A DNA stretch of 64,000 nucleotides, taken from NCBI RefSeq assembly GCF_022664455.2, contig NZ_JAKRKC020000003.1, positions 372,001 through 436,000 of the forward strand, in the 5' to 3' direction. Below are positions 37,395 through 46,200 of this stretch, in pieces (position 1 is the first letter of the stretch; the number at the start of each line of letters is the position of its first letter). The notes below the pieces were generated by a model. That model was given only the letters and a program-made list of their open reading frames with translations. It was not told where the DNA came from and did not search any database. This DNA comes from Actinomadura luzonensis (lineage in GTDB: Bacteria; Actinomycetota; Actinomycetes; Streptosporangiales; Streptosporangiaceae). A program made the translations under genes and the position numbers.

Positions 37395-38494
37395 AGCAGG
37401 TCATCCTCCTGGCCGAGCACCGGAGGCGCGATGTCCTCGTCACCGCCCCAGACGCCCTCGTCCTCGCCCAGGCCGACCGTCTTGTCGCGGTCGCGTTCCT
37501 GGTTGCCGTTCGCGCCGGCGCCGCTCATCGGCATCATGGGCATCATCGGCATGCCAGACGAGCCGGCGGCGCCGCGCAGCGCGGCGGCCGCGCCGCCGGG
37601 CAGGGCTCCGCCCGCCCCGATGCCGCCGCCCGCGCCCGTGCCGGAGCCGGGCAGGCCGATCGAGCCGGGGACGCCGGTGCGGGAGTTCAGGCCGGCGGCG
37701 TTCGGGTCGATCGTGGGGACCTGCGGCGTGGCGGTGGGCTGGAACGCCGACAGGTCGGTCTTGTTCGGGTTGAGCGCGGAGTCCAGGTCCGGGACGCGGG
37801 TGTCGGCCGGGTCCGTGGTCGGGATGTTCGGCTGGTTGCCGTTGGCGCCGGGCAGGTTCGTGCCCGGCAGGTCGGTCCCGGGCAGGTTGCCGCCGGGCAG
37901 ATCGCTGCCGGGGACGTCGCTGCCGGGCAGGTCGCTGCCGGGCAGGTCGGAGCCCGGGACGTCGGTGCCCGGGAGGTCGGTGCCCGGCAGGTTCGTGCCG
38001 GGCAGGTTCGTGCCCGGCAGGTCCGTCCCGGGCAGGTCGGTGCCGGGCAGGTCCGTCTTCGGCAGGCCGGTCGGCAGATCCGTCTTCGGCAGGCCGGTGG
38101 GCAGGCCGCCGGGGGGCAGGTCGCTGCCGGGCGGCTTGCCGCTCTCGTCGTCGGCCTTCTTGTAGTTCTTGTCGGCCGCGACCAGCGCCGGCTGCCAGGT
38201 CTCCAGGGCCTCGCGGGCCCGCTCCAGCGCGCTGCGCTGGCTCTCGATGGCCTTCTCGTGCACGCTCTGGACGCCCATCCCGAGCACGCCGAAGTGCGGC
38301 CAGGGCACGGGCAGGTTGGTCGAGGACTGGTTGAGCCTGCTCAGCAGCTCGGTCTGGCTCTCGATCCTGGTGCCCGCGTTGGCCAGCTCGCCCTTGGTGA
38401 AGGAGATGCCCGACGACGGCTTCCCGTCGGCGGTCAGGCCCGGCAGGTTGAGCGTGTAGGGGTTGGCGCCCCCGTTCGATCTGTCGCCTGTCAT
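37391..38494 (-). CDS. Pro-rich repeat protein, candidate type VII substrate
   Basis: A 367-residue protein. The N-terminal ~130 residues are helical (SFTKGELANAGTRIESQTEL, HEKAIESQRSALERAREALE). Residues ~135-235 are a 5-residue repeat of the form LPGTD/LPGSD/LPGTN. The C-terminal third carries KTDLSAFQPTATPQVPTID and the tail GMPMMPMMPMSGAG ... TVGLGEDEGVWGGDE ... PPVLG that it shares with two neighbours. No WXG turn was seen. It overlaps genes on both sides by ATGA. Role unknown; the repeat probably spans or coats the wall. Confidence 0.75.
   Translation of the reverse strand: MTGDRSNGGANPYTLNLPGLTADGKPSSGISFTKGELANAGTRIESQTELLSRLNQSSTNLPVPWPHFGVLGMGVQSVHEKAIESQRSALERAREALETWQPALVAADKNYKKADDESGKPPGSDLPPGGLPTGLPKTDLPTGLPKTDLPGTDLPGTDLPGTNLPGTNLPGTDLPGTDVPGSDLPGSDLPGSDVPGSDLPGGNLPGTDLPGTNLPGANGNQPNIPTTDPADTRVPDLDSALNPNKTDLSAFQPTATPQVPTIDPNAAGLNSRTGVPGSIGLPGSGTGAGGGIGAGGALPGGAAAALRGAAGSSGMPMMPMMPMSGAGANGNQERDRDKTVGLGEDEGVWGGDEDIAPPVLGQEDDLL
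37852..38115 (-). repeat. 15-bp coding repeats (LPGTD-type)
   Basis: About eighteen imperfect 15-bp units encode LPGTD, LPGSD, LPGTN and VPGSD pentapeptides. The unit length keeps the frame. Copy number is likely to vary between strains. Confidence 0.8.
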
Positions 38495-39843
38495 CCGATC
38501 ACGGGATCCGTCGTGTCATGGCCGGTCGTCCAGCAGCTCGCGTCCTCGGACAGGAATGTGTTCCGCTCCAGGTCGCCGTGCTCGCCCGCGCCGCCGGCCC
38601 CGCCCATGAACGGCATGAACGGCATCCCGGACGAGGCGCCGCCGAGGCCACGCCCGGCCGCCGCGGCGAGCGGCGACTGGCCGGCGACCAGGCCCGGCGA
38701 GCCGATCACCGAGGGCACGCCGGGAGTGGCGCCCACGGGGCTCAGGCCGATGCTGGGCGGCGGGCTGATGGTGGTGGCGGGCGGCGGCGTGGTGAACGTG
38801 CTGAGCGACGGGTTGAGCACGCCGGTCTGCGGCTGGAAGCTCGCCACGTCGGTCTGGCGCGGGTCCAGGCCGTTCGAGCCGTCGGTCGTGGTGCGGTCGT
38901 CGGCGCCGATGACCGGCGGCACGGTGTCGCCGCCCGGGTTCTGGGCCCCGGGGTTCTGCGTCTGCCCGGGGTTCTGGGCCCCGGGGTCGGACGGCTGCTG
39001 CGTGCCCGGGTCGTTCGGGTTCGAGCCATTCGGGTCGGAACCGTTCGGGTCCGACCCGTTGGGGTCAGATCCGCCGGGGTTGGACCCGTTCGGGTCGTTG
39101 CCGCCCGGGTCGGTGGAGCCCGAGCCGGGGCCGGTGGAGCCCGAGGAGCCGCTGCCGGAGGAGCCGGACCCCGAGCCGGAGGAGCCGTTGCCCGAGGAGC
39201 CGGTCGAACCCGACGAGGTGTCGTAGTTCACGGAGCTGAGCTTGGGCGCGGTCGTCCCCGGCCCGTCGGGGTAGTCCACCTGCTCGGGGTCGACGAGCGG
39301 CGGGATCGTCACCGTCGGCAGCTCGTACGAGACGTCGTGCGGCACCTCGATGTTGTAGAGGCTCACGATCTGCTTGTTGAGCTCCCACAGCGCCCGCTGG
39401 GCCTGCACCTTCTCCAGGCCGTCCCGGACGACCTTCTCCTCGGAGGAGCTCATCTGGTTCGCGCCCGGGACCGTCACCTCCTCGTTCGCCTTGCTCTTGG
39501 CGTCCGTGAGGTGGCCCGCGTAGGACTGCAGGGCGCTGCCCATCAGGCTGAGCTTGGTGGACAGCTCCTTGCCCGAGGCGTGCAGCATCTCGAGGGCGTG
39601 CCGGGCCTTGGCGGCGTCCGGCCCCTTCCAGACCTGCGCGATCTTGGCGGCGTGCTCCTCCAGGGTGCTGATCGCCGCGTCGACCTTGCTGGAGGCGTAC
39701 TGGTAGGTCTGCCCGGCGCCCTGGATCGTGAAAGGATCGGTGTCCCCGAGCAGCCGCTTGATCTCGTCGGCCTCAAGCTGGGGCCAGTCGCCCTGCGGCA
39801 TCTTCTCGAAGGAGAGGATGACGACGACCTGCCGCTCACTCAT
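38491..39843 (-). CDS. Large WXG100-like candidate type VII secretion substrate
   Basis: A 450-residue protein. Residues ~25-115 form a helical domain with a WKG turn (AKIAQVWKGPDAAKARHALE), like the product at 33319-34656. A low-complexity Ser/Gly then Asp/Pro/Asn/Gly tract follows (SNPGGSDPNGSDPNGSD), then TDVASFQPQTGVLNPSLSTF and the tail GMPFMPFMGGAGGAG ... NTFLSEDASCWTTG ... DPVIG. Its small partner gene ends one base into its start (TGATG). No signal peptide. Export by the type VII system is inferred from the domain and locus. Confidence 0.78.
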   Translation of the reverse strand: MSERQVVVILSFEKMPQGDWPQLEADEIKRLLGDTDPFTIQGAGQTYQYASSKVDAAISTLEEHAAKIAQVWKGPDAAKARHALEMLHASGKELSTKLSLMGSALQSYAGHLTDAKSKANEEVTVPGANQMSSSEEKVVRDGLEKVQAQRALWELNKQIVSLYNIEVPHDVSYELPTVTIPPLVDPEQVDYPDGPGTTAPKLSSVNYDTSSGSTGSSGNGSSGSGSGSSGSGSSGSTGPGSGSTDPGGNDPNGSNPGGSDPNGSDPNGSDPNGSNPNDPGTQQPSDPGAQNPGQTQNPGAQNPGGDTVPPVIGADDRTTTDGSNGLDPRQTDVASFQPQTGVLNPSLSTFTTPPPATTISPPPSIGLSPVGATPGVPSVIGSPGLVAGQSPLAAAAGRGLGGASSGMPFMPFMGGAGGAGEHGDLERNTFLSEDASCWTTGHDTTDPVIG

Positions 39844-40235
39844 CAGGCGTTACCCTCGTTCCCCCGGCGGGCGCGGTCCAGGTTCTCAGCGCTGGTCTCG
39901 ACGGCCTCGACCACGTCCCGGTAAGCGTCGATGAACTTCTGGTAGACCTCGGCGAACTTCGCCCCCGCGTTGTGACTTCCCACGGTGGCCGCGAGGGCCA
40001 GCGCGTCGTTCCACTGCCCGATCTGGGCCGCGGACAGCTCGCCGCCCTTGGAGAGCTGGTCGATGTTGCCGTTGGGCCGCTCGCTGTGGCCCAGCATGGC
40101 CTCGTAGCCGATCCTCAGCTCCTGCGCGACGGCGCGGATGGCCTGCGGAGAGTTCTCCCGCGCGTCGCCGTCGAAGAGATGGCCGTCGACGGCCAGAGGG
40201 TCGGGACCGCCCTCCATCGCGTCTTTCTGCGTCAT
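39843..40235 (-). CDS. Small helical partner of a type VII substrate
   Basis: A 130-residue mostly helical protein (SPQAIRAVAQELRIGYEAML, FAEVYQKFIDAYRDVVEAVE), similar in size, layout and position to the product at 34662-35048, and likewise directly upstream of a large WXG100-like gene. The pairing suggests the two are made and exported as a heterodimer, as PE/PPE and EsxA/EsxB pairs are. It heads a four-gene operon. Confidence 0.75.
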   Translation of the reverse strand: MTQKDAMEGGPDPLAVDGHLFDGDARENSPQAIRAVAQELRIGYEAMLGHSERPNGNIDQLSKGGELSAAQIGQWNDALALAATVGSHNAGAKFAEVYQKFIDAYRDVVEAVETSAENLDRARRGNEGNA

Positions 40236-40315
40236 GCCTCACCCTCAAACGACAGAGCTCTCGGCCACCGCGCCGGGATCGGGGCGATGACCGAGAAGAG
40301 GAACGAGCCGGGCGG

Positions 40316-40624
40316 CTAGTCCGTCCAGATGCTGATGTTGCGCCGCTCGGCGGTCTCGTAGTTGCCCTTGGCGACGCTGACCGCGGTGGCGGCCTGGAAC
40401 AGCTGCTGGCCCATGGCCTTCTCGTGCTGGTTCCACTGCTCGCGCTTCTGGTCGAAGAAGCGCTCCGCCTCGCCCTCCCAGCTCGCGCCGAGCTCCTTCT
40501 TGATGTCCTGGTACAGGTCGTCGGTGACCCGGTCGAGCTCGGTGACGACCTTCTTGAGCTCCTCGTAGGCCGACTCGAGGGAGCCGAAGTTGACGTACGT
40601 GTAGTCGTCGGGCTGGATCGACAT
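40316..40624 (-). CDS. WXG100-family type VII secretion protein
   Basis: A 102-residue EsxA/EsxB-like protein: two helices joined by a WEG turn (GASWEGEAERFFDQKREQWN, Trp near residue 49), and a YxxxE export signal (YETAE) near the C-terminus. It lies 5 bp after the other WXG100 gene; the pair should form a secreted heterodimer. It is on the minus strand facing away from eccD and the YbaB-like gene. Confidence 0.92.
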   Translation of the reverse strand: MSIQPDDYTYVNFGSLESAYEELKKVVTELDRVTDDLYQDIKKELGASWEGEAERFFDQKREQWNQHEKAMGQQLFQAATAVSVAKGNYETAERRNISIWTD

Positions 40625-40629
40625 CAGGG

Positions 40630-40977
40630 TCAGCTCGCCTTCTGGTTGGCGTTGATGAGGGAGTCGATGCGGCCGGCGTTGCCGTCGCTGGCGAAGCCGC
40701 CGACGATGTCCATGTTCTGGTCGGCGGCGTTGCGGTAGACGCCGGCGCCCATGTTGAGCTTGTCGTAGATGTCCTCGAGGATCTTGATGACCCCCTTGAA
40801 CTCGACGTCCCACTGGTCCATCGCGTTGCTGAACTTCTGGTAAGCGCCGCCCTGCCACTTGAGGCCGGCCTTGATCTCCTGCACCCGCTGCCGCATGCCC
40901 TCGATGTACTGCGCCGTGTCCTGGCAATAGCCCGCAGCGGTCGTCAGCTGAGTCGGGCTGGCCCCGTACAGTGACAC
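40630..40977 (-). CDS. WXG100-family type VII secretion protein
   Basis: A 115-residue partner with a WQG turn (IKAGLKWQGGAYQKFSNAMD, Trp near residue 41). Start is GTG 40977 with GGAGGT just upstream. It lacks an exact YxxxD/E signal (YRNAAD has one residue more), so export may depend on the partner encoded downstream, which has one. First gene of the pair. Confidence 0.92.
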   Translation of the reverse strand: MSLYGASPTQLTTAAGYCQDTAQYIEGMRQRVQEIKAGLKWQGGAYQKFSNAMDQWDVEFKGVIKILEDIYDKLNMGAGVYRNAADQNMDIVGGFASDGNAGRIDSLINANQKAS

Positions 40978-41209
40978 TGGACCTCCAAGGTCATCATGCT
41001 TCGTCTGTCGCGGCGAGCGGTCTCCCCCGTGAGGAACGGACTACCCCCGCAGACAACATCAAATGGCATGTTAGTCACCATCAACCCCGCAATTCCCAGA
41101 AACATCAAATTACGGATCGATCACGCGAAGGCGACTTTACGGTAAATGCGCTGGTCGAGGCCCTAATATGCCCTGACATTCGGTTCAGGTCAGGTGTCGA
41201 CGGGTGACG
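40978..41209. promoter_or_regulatory. Promoter region of the WXG100 pair
   Basis: A 232-bp A/T-richer region. It contains a direct repeat ACATCAAAT (41056-41064 and 41102-41110), 46 bp apart, upstream of the WXG100 pair, which may bind a regulator. CCTGAC (41172-41177) and GTCAGG (41189-41194) can form a hairpin just past the stop of the upstream YbaB-like gene and may end that transcript. No gene is seen. Confidence 0.45.
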
Positions 41210-41644
41210 TCAGAGCTGCAGGCGACGCCGGATGCGGTCCAGCTCGCCCATGACGTCGTGGAACGCCCGGTCGTGGATCTTCTCGACCCGTTCGAGGTCC
41301 TCCAGCGCCGCCCGCGAGGACGTCAGCGGGTTGCCGGCCTCGCCGAAGACCTCGGTCATCAGCTCGCCGAACGCCCGCTGGTAGTCGCTCGTGGCGTCGG
41401 CCAGCGTCGCCTTGATCAGCTCCGCCAGCTCGCCCGAGGACAGCCGCATGGCCTTCGGGTGCAGCGTGAGCTCCTGGACGCCGTTCTGGCCGTACTCGAC
41501 GCTGACGAAGCCGTTCTCGTCCTCGGCCCGGCCCACGCACTCGCCGGCGCGCTTCTGGAACTCGCCGAGCCGGCCGAGCTGGTCGTCCATGCCCTTGAGC
41601 AGCTTGTCGATGTCGATCTTGGCGAAGTCGCCGAACTCCTGCAT
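41210..41644 (-). CDS. YbaB/EbfC-family protein of the type VII locus
   Basis: A 144-residue protein with a coiled N-terminus (IDKLLKGMDDQLGRLGEFQK) and the YbaB/EbfC beta-sheet pattern (GFVSVEYGQNGVQELTLHP, then LAELIKATLADATSDYQRAF). YbaB proteins bind DNA; variants recur in actinomycete type VII loci, where their job is not established. It follows eccD by 9 bp in the same operon. Confidence 0.8.
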   Translation of the reverse strand: MQEFGDFAKIDIDKLLKGMDDQLGRLGEFQKRAGECVGRAEDENGFVSVEYGQNGVQELTLHPKAMRLSSGELAELIKATLADATSDYQRAFGELMTEVFGEAGNPLTSSRAALEDLERVEKIHDRAFHDVMGELDRIRRRLQL

Positions 41645-41653
41645 TGCCTCTCC

Positions 41654-43222
41654 TTAACCGGACAGCCCGCGCACCCAGGTGTAGACCTCGAGGACACCCA
41701 GCGCGAGCGGGAAGAGCTGGACGATCAGCGCGATGTCCAGGATGTCGCCCGCCCGCCCCCAGAACGGCGACGGCCGGCCCGTCGCCAGCCACAGCCCGAT
41801 GCCGACGGTCATCAGCGCCAGCCACAGGATGCCGATGGCCACCGCCAGCGAGCCCACGATCCCGCCCTGGCCGAACAGCGAGACCGCCAGCATGGCGAGC
41901 CCGGCCAGACCCGCGCCGATCAGCCAGAGGCGCTGGCCGAGCCCGCGGAACACCCGGGCCCGCATGATCAGCGTGAGCGACAGCGAGACCGTCATGGCGT
42001 CGGCCACCCAGCCGTCGGCCATGACCAGCAGCGCCTGCGTGACCAGCGCGGACAGGCCGATCACGGCGATCATGCCGGTGGCGTAGCGCTGCGCGACCCG
42101 GGTGCGCTCCTGGATCGCGGGGGCGTCCAGGCGCTGGTTGTCGCTGCGCAGCTCCTCCGCCGTGGTCGGCATCGCCGGCAGCGGCACCTTGGCCAGCCGG
42201 AACGACAGCGTCGGCACCAGCGGGCTGAGCGCCAGCAGCACGGCCATGGCCATCGCGGCCACCCCCGCGGGCGGCGGCGCGAACACCATGACGACGGCCG
42301 CGCAGATCCCGCCGACCGTCGCCGCGCCGGCCGCGCCGAGGAAGCCCTGGACGCCGTCGGAGACCAGCGCGCCCGCGATCGCGGCCACCAGCGCCGTGCA
42401 GGCCAGCGAGGCGAGCAGGTGCGGCGCGCCGATCCCGGCCGAGGTCCCGGGCGCGAACAGGCCCGCGACCAGCCCGTACGGCAGCGCCGCGTGCCCGACC
42501 AGCGCGCCCGCCAGCGAGTCGCCGACCGCCCGCGACAGCAGCGCGGCCGTGACGATCAGCAGCAGCGCCAGCAGCCCGGCCACGATCGTGACGGTGAGCG
42601 CCGGCATGCCGGACACCGCGAGGCCGCCCGCGCCGAGCGCCAGCAGGGCCGAGGCGCCGCCCGCGCCCACCACCCTGGTGTGCTTGGCGCTCCACGCGCC
42701 GCGGCCCTCGCGCACGCCGCTCGCGACCACGTCCGCGACGTCGTCGTAGAGGGCGGGCGGCAGCATCGCCTCGCGCGGCCTGAGGTAGAGGATCTCGCCG
42801 TCGAGCACGCCGAGCGCGCCGAGGCTCTGGCCGAGGTCGAACGGCTGGCCGCCGAGCCGCTGGAGCGTCCAGCCGGGCGCGGCGGCGCTCTCGCCGCCCA
42901 CCTCGCCGAGCGCCCGCAGCAGGCCGGGCAGCACGTTGGGGAGCGGGATGTCGGCGGGCAGCGCCAGGTCGGCCTTGCGCCGGGGGCCGACGATCGTGAC
43001 GTGGCACTGCGCGGGCAGCGGCACCGGCACCTGGGCCAGCGCGCCCTGCTGGAAGGGCCCCGAGGGCGGCGGCCCCGGAGGCACGGGCGGGCCCGCGGGA
43101 CCCGGTGGTCCCGGCGGCCCTGGCGGTCCCGGCGGGAAGGCGGGCGGGCCGCCGTAGCCGGGGGGTGGCCCCTGGATCGGGGGCGGTGGACCGGGCGGAG
43201 GTCCCTGAACGATATGTCCCAT
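41654..43222 (-). CDS. eccD: Type VII secretion integral membrane protein EccD
   Basis: A 522-residue EccD. A Pro/Gly-rich N-terminal tail (GPPGPPGPPGPAGPPVPPG) precedes a ubiquitin-like domain (VPLPAQCHVTIVGPRRKADL ... VLDGEILYLRP), then about eleven membrane segments that form the type VII channel rim. The N-terminal Pro-rich tail is longer than in mycobacterial EccD. ATG 43222 follows a GGAGAG-like site and excludes an unlikely upstream extension. It lies divergent from eccC, 74 bp apart. Confidence 0.93.
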   Translation of the reverse strand: MGHIVQGPPPGPPPPIQGPPPGYGGPPAFPPGPPGPPGPPGPAGPPVPPGPPPSGPFQQGALAQVPVPLPAQCHVTIVGPRRKADLALPADIPLPNVLPGLLRALGEVGGESAAAPGWTLQRLGGQPFDLGQSLGALGVLDGEILYLRPREAMLPPALYDDVADVVASGVREGRGAWSAKHTRVVGAGGASALLALGAGGLAVSGMPALTVTIVAGLLALLLIVTAALLSRAVGDSLAGALVGHAALPYGLVAGLFAPGTSAGIGAPHLLASLACTALVAAIAGALVSDGVQGFLGAAGAATVGGICAAVVMVFAPPPAGVAAMAMAVLLALSPLVPTLSFRLAKVPLPAMPTTAEELRSDNQRLDAPAIQERTRVAQRYATGMIAVIGLSALVTQALLVMADGWVADAMTVSLSLTLIMRARVFRGLGQRLWLIGAGLAGLAMLAVSLFGQGGIVGSLAVAIGILWLALMTVGIGLWLATGRPSPFWGRAGDILDIALIVQLFPLALGVLEVYTWVRGLSG

Positions 43223-43296
43223 CTCAACTCTCCGTCCCCACCAATGGTCACGGACAACAGAGAACATATCGGGTCTCTTCTGGTAAGAACGTCTCG

Positions 43297-46200
43297 ATGA
43301 GCATCGTCGTCGTACGCCGCCCGGAACGCCGCCCGGGCCCGAAGCCACCGCGCGGCGAGGTCCTTCTCGAATCGCCCCCGGAGATCCCCGAGGTCCAGCC
43401 GCAGGGCTTCTCCGCGGTCCTCACCTACCTCCCCATGGGTGCGGGCGCGGCGGCGATGGCCCTCATGTTCACCTCCTACGGCAACGCCAACCCGATCATG
43501 TACGTCGCGAGCGGCCTGTTCGCGGTGTCCATGGTCGGCATGACCGCCGGCCAGATCGGCCGCCAGGCGGGCGAGCGCAAGTACCGGCTCAACGGCGCCC
43601 GCCGCGACTACTTCCGCTACCTCAGCCAGGTGCGGAGGCGCACCCGGCGGGCGGCCAAGCAGCAGCGCGAGGCCCTGGAGTGGAGCGGCCCCGAGCCGGA
43701 GTCCCTGTGGTGGATCGCCATGGGCCCCCGGCTGTGGGAGCGGCGGCCCCGCGACGAGGACTTCGCCACCGTGCGGCTCGGCACCGGCGTCCAGAAGCTG
43801 GCCGTGCAGCTCATCCCGCCGGACTCCAAACCGGTCGAGGACCTGGACGCGCTGTCGGCGGGCGCGCTCCGCAGGTTCATCAGGGCGCACTCCACGGTCT
43901 CCGGGCTGCCGGTCGCGGTCGCGCTCGGCTCCTTCGCCAGGATCCGGATGACCGGCGACCCCGGGCGGGTGCGCGACCTGGTGCGGGCGGTGATCTGCCA
44001 GCTCTCGACGTTCCACTCGCCGGACGACCTGCGGATCATGATCTGCGCCGGCACCGAGTGGATGCCGTACTGGGAATGGGTCAAATGGCTGCCTCACGCG
44101 CTGCATCCGGAGGAAGTGGACGCCGCCGGCCAGGTGCGGCTGATGACGGAGAACATGGGCGAGCTGGACCGGCTGGTCGGCGGCGAGCTGAAGGAACGCG
44201 CCCGGTTCCGGCCCGGCTCGGCGGCCGACGCGCTGCCGTACCACGTGCTCATCGTGGACGGCGGGCACGTGCCGCAGGACTCCCAGCTCGGCAGCGACGC
44301 CATCCAGGGCGTCACCGTCATCGACCTGTCCGGCTCGACCGGCGAGGTGGAGGAGAACAGCACGCTCCGGCTGGACATCCAGCCGGACGGCTTCCACATG
44401 GTCAAGCTCGACCACGCCGGCAAGGAGCACCGCACCCGGCTCGGCGACCCCGACCGGCTCGACTACCTGCGGGCCGAGGGCCTGGCCCGCCAGCTCGCGC
44501 CGCTGCGCTCCTCGGCGTCGTCCGGCGGCGGCGAGACCGAGGACGTGCTCGCGGCCAACACCACGCTGACCGACCTGCTGGGCGTCGGCGACCCGTCTCT
44601 CGTGGACCCGTCGGTCGTCTGGCGTCCGCGCGCCGGCCGCAACCGGCTGCGCGTGCCCATCGGGCTCGGCGCCGACGGCCGGGTCGTGGAGCTGGACATC
44701 AAGGAGTCCGCGCAGGGCGGCATGGGCCCGCACGGCCTGGTCATCGGCGCCACCGGCTCCGGCAAGTCGGAGCTGCTGCGCACGCTGGTGCTGGGCCTGG
44801 CGATCACGCACTCCTCCGAGATCCTCAACTTCGTCCTGGTGGACTTCAAGGGCGGCGCGACCTTCCTCGGGCTGGAGTCGCTCTCCCACGTCTCGGCGGT
44901 CATCACCAACCTGGAGGACGAGCTCCCGCTGGTGGACCGCATGTACGACGCCCTGCACGGCGAGATGGTGCGCCGCCAGGAGCTGCTGCGCTCGGCCGGC
45001 AACTACGCCTCGCTGCGCGACTACGAGCGGGCCAGGGAGCAGGGGGCCGAGCTGGCGCCGATGCCGACCCTGTTCGTGGTGCTGGACGAGTTCAGCGAGC
45101 TGCTGTCGGCCAAGCCGGAGTTCATCGAGCTGTTCGTCATGATCGGCCGGCTCGGCCGGTCGCTGGGCGTGCACCTGCTGCTGGCCTCGCAGCGCCTGGA
45201 GGAGGGACGGCTGCGCGGCCTGGACACGCACCTGTCCTACCGGATCGGCCTCCGCACGTTCTCGGCCATGGAGAGCCGGGTCGTGCTGGGCGTGGCCGAC
45301 GCCTACGAGCTGCCCTCCGCGCCGGGCAACGGCTACCTCAAGTTCGACACCACCGGCATGACCCGGTTCAAGGCCGCGTACGTGTCGGGGTCGTACCAGC
45401 CGGACGGCCGCCGCCCCGGCGGCGGCGACGGCAACACCATCCTGCGCCAGGTCGTCGAGTACGGCTCCGGCTACGTGCCGCTCCCCGTCGTGCCGCAGCC
45501 GGCCGCCGAGGCCCCGTCCGCCGAGCTGGACGAGCGCGGCCCGCAGGCGAGCCTGCTCGACATCGTGGTGCAGCGCCTGGCCGGGCACGGTCCGGCCGCG
45601 CACCGCATCTGGCTGCCGCCGCTCGGCGAGCCGCCCACGCTGGCGCACCTGCTGCCGCCGCTGTCGGTCACGCCGGAGCTGGGCCTGTCCACGCCGGGCT
45701 GGCCGGGGCGGGGCAAGCTGCACGCCGTCGTCGGCATCATCGACAAGCCGTTCGAGCAGCGGCGGGACCCGTACTGGCTGGACCTGTCGGGCGCGGCCGG
45801 GCACGTCGGCGTGGCGGGCGGCCCGCAGAGCGGCAAGAGCAACGTGCTGCGGACGCTGGTCGCCGGCATGGCGCTCACCCACACCCCGCGCGAGGTGCAG
45901 TTCTACTGCCTGGACTTCGGCGGCGGCGGCCTCGCGGCGCTGTCGGGACTGCCGCACGTGGGCGGCGTGGCCACCCGGCTCGACACCGACCGGGTGCGGC
46001 GGACCGTCGCCGAGGTCGGCGCGATCCTGCGCCAGCGCGAGCGCGGCTTCGCCGAGCGCGGCATCGACTCCATCGCCACCTACCGGCGCATGGTCGCCGA
46101 GGGCAGCGTCCCGAGCGACGGCTTCGGCGACGTGTTCCTGGTCGTGGACGGCTGGCTGACGATCAGGCAGGAGTACGAGAGCCTGGAGGCCGTCATCACC

